From an uncultured Paracoccaceae bacterium (GTDB taxonomy: Bacteria > Pseudomonadota > Alphaproteobacteria > Rhodobacterales > Rhodobacteraceae): a stretch of DNA of 64,000 bases. The position numbers were made by a program, and so were the translations under genes. The notes under the pieces are model-generated. The model searched no databases. It was not told the origin of the DNA and saw nothing but the letters and a program-made list of their open reading frames with translations. Numbering within the stretch: position 1 is the first letter of the stretch; every line of letters starts with the position of its first letter. This document shows, one piece after another, positions 58,320-64,000 of this stretch. The stretch lies in contig CANNFA010000003.1 in assembly GCA_947503765.1 (NCBI GenBank), positions 434,001 through 498,000 on the forward strand, read 5' to 3'.

Positions 58320-59282
58320 CTACGCCACCGCCGCGTTGGTCTTGGCCGACAGCACACCCTTGGCCCAGAGTTGCAGCACCTTCGCCGCGATCCACGGGAT
58401 CAGCAGCGTCGCGCCCGCCAGCAGGATCGCCCCGGCCAGCCGGAACCCCGTATTCTGGTCCGACACCGCCATCAGCAGGCTGGCCAGCGCCGCCAGCGGA
58501 AAGGTGAAGGCGCCCCAGAACGGGCTGAACCCCGCCGCGATCACCCACCGTCCCCGCACCAGCAGCACCGCCAGCAACGCCAGCCCCGCCACGGCGAACC
58601 AGGCCGCAGCGCCCGGATATCCGCGCAAGGCATAGACCGTGCCGAACAGCGCCAGAGGCGCCAGGTGGATCGCCAGCATCGGGCGCAGCGGTGCGGGCGG
58701 CGGGCGGCGCAGGATCTGCACCACGCTCACCGCGTAGATCAGCGCGGCCACCGGCATCGTGCCCAGATGCGCCCAGCGCCCCACCGCGTCGAATCCCAGC
58801 GGGATCGCCGCCAGCGGCGCCACGACGAAGCCGACGAAGCTCAGGTGCCAGACCGGGGTGACGGTACGCCCCTCGCGCGGGCCGGACGCGATGATCCAGA
58901 TCGCCAGCGCCGCGATCAGGCCGTGCAGCCCCAGCCCGGCCCAAAGCAGCACCGCCGCCGCCACCGGGGCCAGCGGCACCAGCCCGGCGGCCAGCAGCAT
59001 CACCGACATCGACATCGCCGACAGGCCAAGCCGGCCGGGAACGATGCGCAGATCCTCGACGAAGACGCCCGGCCGCGCGATGACCTTCGCGGCATAGGAT
59101 CCGGCAAGGAACACGAACAGAAGCGCAACCGCGCCAAGCAGGATGTCGGCGATGCCGGCGGGAACGGCAAAGGCGGCCTCGGCCCGTTTCCATGCCAGCG
59201 CCAGCCCGAACAGGCCCATCACCGACGGGAACACCGCCGGCGGGGTGCGGCGCCAGAGTGGCACGGGGGTCGGAAGCTGCAT
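58320..59282 (-). CDS. TehA/SLAC1-family (TDT) membrane transporter
   Basis: A 320-residue protein with about ten hydrophobic segments. PLWRRTPPAVFPSVMGLFGL at the N-terminus and TPVWHLSFVGFVVAPLAAIP near 150 match the tellurite-resistance/dicarboxylate (TDT) family, whose plant relative SLAC1 is an anion channel. GFSPFWGAFTFPLAALASLL near 245 supports it. I start at the ATG at 59282, preceded by GAGG; seven extra codons to 59303 are possible. Likely passes small anions or aids tellurite resistance; substrate unproven. Confidence 0.87.
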   Translation of the reverse strand: MQLPTPVPLWRRTPPAVFPSVMGLFGLALAWKRAEAAFAVPAGIADILLGAVALLFVFLAGSYAAKVIARPGVFVEDLRIVPGRLGLSAMSMSVMLLAAGLVPLAPVAAAVLLWAGLGLHGLIAALAIWIIASGPREGRTVTPVWHLSFVGFVVAPLAAIPLGFDAVGRWAHLGTMPVAALIYAVSVVQILRRPPPAPLRPMLAIHLAPLALFGTVYALRGYPGAAAWFAVAGLALLAVLLVRGRWVIAAGFSPFWGAFTFPLAALASLLMAVSDQNTGFRLAGAILLAGATLLIPWIAAKVLQLWAKGVLSAKTNAAVA

Positions 59283-59479
59283 GGCGGGCCTCGCATTCAA
59301 CATGGTGAATGCACCCCATACCGCGCCCCGCGCCCGCGCAACAAGGGCCGTTTCGCCGCAGCGTTTGGCGGCAGCGATCCGCGCCCCTGCCGCGGCGCGC
59401 CGATCACGATGTCAGGGCGGACCCCGGCGCCATGAAGACCGGCGTTCACGCCGGCTCGGGGCGCGTGGCCTCCTGCCGG

Positions 59480-60430
59480 TCAGGCCGTGCCCAGCTTTTC
59501 CAGCCGCGCCGCGCGCAGCCGCGTGAAATCGTCGCCCGCGTGATAGCTCGACCGGGTCAAGGGAGTGGCAGAGACCATGAGGAACCCCTTGCCATAGGCC
59601 GATTTTTCATAGCTGGCGAATTCGTCCGGCGTCACGAAACGGTCGACCTTGTGGTGCTTCGGCGTGGGTTGCAGATATTGGCCGACGGTCAGGAAATCGA
59701 CATCGGCGGCGCGCATGTCGTCCATCACCTGCAAGACGCCCTGCCGGTCCTCGCCCAGCCCGACCATGATCCCCGACTTGGTGAACATCGCCGGATCAAG
59801 CTCCTTGACCCGTTGCAGCAGGCGCAGCGAATGGAAATACCGCGCCCCCGGCCGCACCGAAGGATACAGGCCCGGCACGGTTTCGAGATTGTGGTTGAAC
59901 ACGTCGGGCCGCGCCCGAACCACGACCTCCAGCGCGCTGTCGGGGCATTTCAGGAAGTCGGGCGTCAGGATCTCGATCGTGGTATCGGGCGCATGGCGGC
60001 GGATCGCGCGGATGGTCATGGCGAAATGCTCGGCCCCGCCATCCTCCAGGTCGTCCCGGTCGACCGAGGTGATGACCACATGTTTCAGGCCCAGCTTCCT
60101 GACCGCATCGGCCACGCGCCCCGGCTCGAACGCGTCCAGCGCATCGGGCCGGCCGGTGGCGACGTTGCAGAAGGTGCAGCCGCGCGTGCAGATCTCGCCC
60201 ATGATCATCATGGTGGCGTGGCCCGCGCTCCAGCATTCGCCGACATTGGGGCAGCCGGCCTCTTCGCAGACGGTGGCCAGCCTGTGGGTCTTGAGGATCT
60301 TGCGCGTCTCGCGGTAACCGGCCGAGTTGGGCGCCTTCACGCGGATCCAGTCGGGTTTCTTCGGCTGGGCGTTGTCGGGGCGGTGCGCCTTCTCGGGATG
60401 ACGCTGGTCGGGCAACTTCAGATCGCGCAT
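59480..60430 (-). CDS. lipA: Lipoyl synthase
   Basis: A 316-residue radical-SAM enzyme. The auxiliary cluster cysteines are in [13 protein letters not shown] (about residues 54-65), the SAM cluster is [10 protein letters not shown] near 80, and the C-terminal RSSYHAG Ser motif is present. It inserts two sulfurs into octanoyl-protein to give lipoate for 2-oxoacid dehydrogenases and glycine cleavage. The start is the ATG at 60430 with GGAGAG directly upstream; 18 further codons lack support. Confidence 0.97.
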   Translation of the reverse strand: MRDLKLPDQRHPEKAHRPDNAQPKKPDWIRVKAPNSAGYRETRKILKTHRLATVCEEAGCPNVGECWSAGHATMMIMGEICTRGCTFCNVATGRPDALDAFEPGRVADAVRKLGLKHVVITSVDRDDLEDGGAEHFAMTIRAIRRHAPDTTIEILTPDFLKCPDSALEVVVRARPDVFNHNLETVPGLYPSVRPGARYFHSLRLLQRVKELDPAMFTKSGIMVGLGEDRQGVLQVMDDMRAADVDFLTVGQYLQPTPKHHKVDRFVTPDEFASYEKSAYGKGFLMVSATPLTRSSYHAGDDFTRLRAARLEKLGTA

Positions 60431-60652
60431 GGTCTCTCCTCGCGTCACGCCACGCTGCGTCACGCCTCGTTTCGGGGCAGACATAACGCATTTCCCGCCC
60501 GAGACGAACCGGCAAAGCGCCGCGCCGCGCGGGCTGCATGGCTGCCATGCGGAATCGTCAACGATTGCGGCCCGGATGCCGGTTGAACCCCGGCATCCGG
60601 CTTTCCTAATACCAGGGCATCATCCGCAATGCACAGCCAAGGAACCGTTTCC

Positions 60653-61201
<549 letters not shown>

Positions 61202-61322
61202 CGGCCGCCGCAGGCCGGGGCTGCGCCGCGCAATGGCCCGCGGCGCCGCCCACCCCTTGCCGCCCGGCCTCGCCGCGTTTGACGCGCGGGCCGGGCGATT
61301 TCCTTTCCGGCAGGCCGCGCGC

Positions 61323-62447
61323 CTAGCCGATCATCGCCGCGCTTGCGCCAAGCTCGTCGTAATGCCGGCGCAGGCGTTGCAACGCGATCTTCAGCACGAT
61401 CTTGCCCGACCGCGCCGACCAGCCCATCCGCTTTTCCGCCTGTTCCATCCCTTCGAGGAAACAGCAGCAGCGCAGCGCCACGTCGCCCAGCCCCGGCCCC
61501 AGATCCTTGAGCGCCGCCGCCACGCGGCCGCGCGCGCCGTCCGGTCCGCGCGCACCGCTGGACGGCCCGAACGCGCCGCGATCCGACCCGGTCAGGAACC
61601 TGTCCCAGTTCTGCGCCACCCGCGGGCCAAGCTGCGCCAGCTCGAAATCCTCGCGCAGCCGCTCGCCCGCGGTCACCAGCTCCGGCGACAGGAACGGCTG
61701 GCCATCCTTGTCTCGGCGCCGGGCCAGCGCGGTCAGCGGGCTTTCGTTGGTGTTGTAGCGGCCCCGCGCGCCGCGCCGTCCGTCCGGGGCGCGTTCTTCG
61801 CGGTATTCGAAGGCGCGGTGCTGGTCGGCAAAGGGCGCCTGCGCCTCGGCAAAGCCCTGCGCCGCCGCCTCCGGCTCTCCGACCAGGCGTTTGAGCGCCG
61901 CGCGCCCGGCCTGGGTCAGCCGGTAGCGCACCACCCTGCCCCGGGCCCGGCCCTCGATCCAGTCCTTCAGGGCGAACGCCTCGGCGACCGCGCTGTCCAT
62001 CACCGCGCAACGCTGCGACCGGCCATCCGCCGTCTCGCGGACCACCACCGCCTTGTCCATCCCCGGCGCCAGCGCCAGAACCGCGTCCGGCATCGCCAGA
62101 TGCGGCAGAATGCGCCGCGCTTCGGTCTCCATGCCGGTTTCACTGGGCCAATCGTGCCGCTCGATCCGCTTTTCCATCTTCATCGTCTGCAAATCCTCGC
62201 ATGATCTTTCCGGCAGGGCGCGTGTGGACGCGGCCAGCCGGGTGAACGCCAAGTCAACGAGCGGGTCGTCGCGCCGGATCTCGTTGCGGCGGACCTGGCG
62301 CATCACGGTCGAGGCATGACACCCCGCCCGGCGCGCCAGCGCCCGAAGCGATTGCCCGCCTTCCGTGTGATGCAGGTAATGACGCACATGCGCCGGCACC
62401 CAGGGCGGAAACGCCGCCCCCGCCGCAACCCCGAACTTTGTCGCCAT
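61323..62447 (-). CDS. HTH plus DUF6456 protein, GafA-like (GTA activator family)
   Basis: A 374-residue protein. Residues 15-60 form a helix-turn-helix (GQSLRALARRAGCHASTVMR), then a winged-helix-like region (RYRLTQAGRAALKRLVGEPE near 180), and a conserved C-terminal domain (FLSPELVTAGERLREDFELA, then GDVALRCCCFLEGMEQAEKR and the final IALQRLRRHYDE). This matches my recollection of DUF6456, the domain of Rhodobacter capsulatus GafA, a direct activator of gene transfer agent genes, and of Caulobacter GafZ. It is divergent from a DUF6477 gene. The family call is fairly firm; GTA activation here is inferred. Confidence 0.75.
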   Translation of the reverse strand: MATKFGVAAGAAFPPWVPAHVRHYLHHTEGGQSLRALARRAGCHASTVMRQVRRNEIRRDDPLVDLAFTRLAASTRALPERSCEDLQTMKMEKRIERHDWPSETGMETEARRILPHLAMPDAVLALAPGMDKAVVVRETADGRSQRCAVMDSAVAEAFALKDWIEGRARGRVVRYRLTQAGRAALKRLVGEPEAAAQGFAEAQAPFADQHRAFEYREERAPDGRRGARGRYNTNESPLTALARRRDKDGQPFLSPELVTAGERLREDFELAQLGPRVAQNWDRFLTGSDRGAFGPSSGARGPDGARGRVAAALKDLGPGLGDVALRCCCFLEGMEQAEKRMGWSARSGKIVLKIALQRLRRHYDELGASAAMIG

Positions 62448-62574
62448 CGCTTCCGATGTCCCCCGACGAACCGCTCGCTTCGGTGGAGAACCGGCCTGCG
62501 CACCTGTCCCTGCACATCCCGGCCGACCGAAGCCTTAACAACTAATGGTGGAACCTGTTTCCATTTGGTTAAAA

Positions 62575-62583
62575 TTATCCACA
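62575..62583 (+). promoter_or_regulatory. Perfect DnaA box in the gafA-like upstream region
   Basis: TTATCCACA occurs once in the AT-rich 262-bp gap between the GafA-like gene and the DUF6477 gene. A single box is not an origin, but may let DnaA influence either promoter. Confidence 0.45.
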
Positions 62584-62709
62584 CGCTGCCGAAACTGTCC
62601 CCAATTCGTGAACATTTTACTAATCGCGCGCCCGCGCGCAGCGCGCGCGCAACGCCCTGCCCGGCTGGTGCAGACTGGGTCATGTCCAATGGAACAAGGG
62701 AATCAGGGG

Positions 62710-63108
62710 ATGTCAGATCTGCCGAACCGCGTGAACGCCCTGCGCCGTCCCAGGCTGCTGCTGCAAGCTGCCAGGCACGGGCTGAACGACTATTGCCGCG
62801 ACCGGACACTGCGCCGATTGCTGCGCGAAAGCGCCGCTCCGGCACCCCGGCGCGCCGTGTCGATTCTCCTTTTGGCTGAATCCACGCTGGAAACCGCCCG
62901 GATCGAGGGCGACGCGGCCTACAGCCCGGCGCGCCATGTCGAGACGCTGATCGCGCTGATCGCCGAGGCGCGCCTGCTGGCCTCAGAGACGGCGCGGAAC
63001 GCGGCCCGCAATACCGGCGCCGATCCGCGTCCGCGCGCGGCATTGCGCGCGGCGGCCGGCACGGCGGTGCGGCCCCCGGCCCGTGCCGCCGCCGGGCGGA
63101 TCACATGA
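62710..63108 (+). CDS. DUF6477-family protein
   Basis: A 132-residue, basic, alpha-helical protein. It starts MSDLPNRVNALRRPRLLLQA, followed by ARHGLNDYCRDRTLRRLLRE and LLLAESTLETARIEGDAAYS. It fits the small DUF6477 family found next to DUF6456 genes in Rhodobacteraceae. The start at 62710 is preceded by AAGGG; the frame is open upstream to 62545. The Ala/Arg-rich tail overlaps the convergent methyltransferase stop by eight bases. Function unknown; adjacency suggests a link to the GafA-like regulator. Confidence 0.7.
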   Translation: MSDLPNRVNALRRPRLLLQAARHGLNDYCRDRTLRRLLRESAAPAPRRAVSILLLAESTLETARIEGDAAYSPARHVETLIALIAEARLLASETARNAARNTGADPRPRAALRAAAGTAVRPPARAAAGRIT

Positions 63109-64000
63109 AACTGTCCGGCAGCTCCGCCTTGCGCCGCGCCATGTAGGCGTCCAGCGCCTCGGCGATGCCGGGATCGAGCGGCGGCTGCCGGTATTCCGTC
63201 AACAGCCGCGTCACCCGGTCGCCCGCGAAGACACGGGTGTCGCGCGCGCCCTCCTCGCTCCAGGTCTCGTAGGGCTTGTGGTCGAACACCTCGCTGCGCC
63301 AGAACGCATCCTTGTAGTGCCTCTGGGTATGGGCGCAGCCCAGGTAATGCCCGCCGGGCCCGACCTCGCGGATCGCGTCCATCGCCTGCGCCTCCTCGTC
63401 CATGGGAATGCCGCGCGCCAGCTTGTGCAGCGCGCCCAGCTGGTCGGCATCCATCACGAACTTGCGGAACGACGCGACCAGCCCGCCCTCCATCCAGCCG
63501 CAGGCATGCAGCATGAAGTTGACGCCCGACAGCAGCCCGACATTCAGGCTGTTCGCGGTTTCATAGGCGGCCTGCGCATCGGCCAGCTTCGAATCGGTGA
63601 ACGACCCGGCAGAGCGGAACGGCAGCCCCAGCCGCCGGGCCAGCTGCGCCGCGCCATAGGTCACCTGCGCCGCCTCGGGCGTGCCGAAGGTGGGGGCGCC
63701 GGAATTCATGTCGATCGACGTAACGAAGGCGCCGAAGATCACCGGGGCGCCCGGGCGCACAAGCTGCGCATAGGCGACGCCTGCCAGCACCTCGGCCAGC
63801 ACCTGCGTCAGCGTTCCCGCGACCGAGACCGGCGCCATCGCCCCGCCGACGATGAACGGCGAGACGATGCAGGCCTGATTGTTGGCGGCATAGATCTCCA
63901 GCGCGCCCATCATCACCGAATCGAAGGTCAGCGGCGAGTTGATGTTGATCAGCGAGGTCAGCACCGTGTTCTGCTGCACGAAGTCCTCGCCGAACAGCAC
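63101..64000 (-). CDS. MttB-family (trimethylamine/betaine) corrinoid methyltransferase, C-terminal part
   Basis: The 299 residues before the stop of a gene whose start lies beyond the right edge; full members are near 500. Motifs match the non-pyrrolysine MttB superfamily: INSPLTFDSVMMGALEIYAA, APVIFGAFVTSIDMNSGAPT, and the C-terminal GPGGHYLGCAHTQRHYKDAF. No in-frame amber codon is seen in this part. It should demethylate a quaternary amine such as a betaine and pass the methyl group to a corrinoid protein, with the MtrH-like and MetF-like proteins at 48958-51514 as possible partners. Confidence 0.9.
   Translation of the reverse strand: MLFGEDFVQQNTVLTSLININSPLTFDSVMMGALEIYAANNQACIVSPFIVGGAMAPVSVAGTLTQVLAEVLAGVAYAQLVRPGAPVIFGAFVTSIDMNSGAPTFGTPEAAQVTYGAAQLARRLGLPFRSAGSFTDSKLADAQAAYETANSLNVGLLSGVNFMLHACGWMEGGLVASFRKFVMDADQLGALHKLARGIPMDEEAQAMDAIREVGPGGHYLGCAHTQRHYKDAFWRSEVFDHKPYETWSEEGARDTRVFAGDRVTRLLTEYRQPPLDPGIAEALDAYMARRKAELPDSFM

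Noticed and set aside
62575-62583. Replication origin
   Set aside because: Only one DnaA box, with no cluster, no adjacent dnaA/parAB/repABC and no AT-rich unwinding block.
63101-64000. Pyrrolysine-containing MttB
   Set aside because: No in-frame TAG within the visible part, and alphaproteobacterial members of this superfamily are generally non-pyrrolysine; the missing N-terminal part was not seen.

Overview
The window is high-GC DNA from an alphaproteobacterium, almost certainly Rhodobacterales (Rhodobacteraceae/Roseobacter group). The gene orders are typical of that group: yajC-secD-secF-Mth938-ccmA-ccmB, rpmF-plsX-fabH-ihfA-merR-tRNA-Pro, argS-SPOR-nagZ-scpA-scpB, and TPR protein-bamB-der. 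An alphaproteobacterial SOS box (GTTC-N7-GTTC type), a CtrA box, CckA, and a DUF6456/DUF6477 pair agree with this. Nearly all of the sequence is coding, and most long antisense ORFs are GC-driven shadows.

Layout. 1-5483 (minus) is a catabolic or transport operon: an AstE/AspA-type deacylase, a threonine-synthase-like PLP enzyme, a dipeptide-type solute-binding protein, and DppB/DppC-type permeases, the last cut by the window edge. 5937-10826 (minus) holds Sec translocase auxiliaries and a shortened cytochrome c maturation operon that stops after ccmB. 11129-18014 has serS with a TspO-like membrane protein, a fatty acid desaturase, and the der/bamB/TPR operon. 18195-24055 (plus) is a two-gene RND efflux operon whose adaptor carries an exceptionally long repeat-built coiled-coil hairpin. 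24200-33919 contains uvrA with an SOS box, an MFS transporter, the rpmF-plsX-fabH lipid cluster, ihfA, a MerR-type regulator, tRNA-Pro(GGG) and a long-form dCTP deaminase. 33946-34220 is a tandem array of about 102-bp palindromic repeats. 34239-41335 is a housekeeping block (scpB, scpA, nagZ, SPOR protein, argS, dgt, A-type Fe-S carrier). 41390-48371 holds a NYN-domain protein, a flavoprotein, exonuclease III, a small Cys-rich secreted protein, phosphomannomutase, rlmE and a Ppx/GppA phosphatase. 48635-51514 is a folate/corrinoid C1 operon. 51723-60430 has recA, cckA, an RsmB-type methyltransferase, guaB, a TehA/SLAC1-family channel and lipA. 60653-64000 has a peroxiredoxin, a GafA-like (DUF6456) regulator convergent with lipA and divergent from a DUF6477 protein, and the C-terminal part of an MttB-family methyltransferase.

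How parts fit together. DNA damage control is visible through SOS boxes at recA and uvrA. Cell-cycle/GTA control is suggested by CckA, which has a CtrA-type site just upstream, and by the GafA-like protein. One-carbon demethylation is suggested by the MetF-like and MtrH-like genes and the nearby MttB. The most unusual element is the RND adaptor: twelve near-identical 14-residue units on one helix arm and a similar number of a different 14-residue unit on the other predict a hairpin long enough to cross much of the periplasm. Several repeat families are also visible: a roughly 105-bp imperfect palindrome, a tandem palindromic array with a fourth copy inside the ccm operon, and a roughly 55-bp palindromic repeat present twice.
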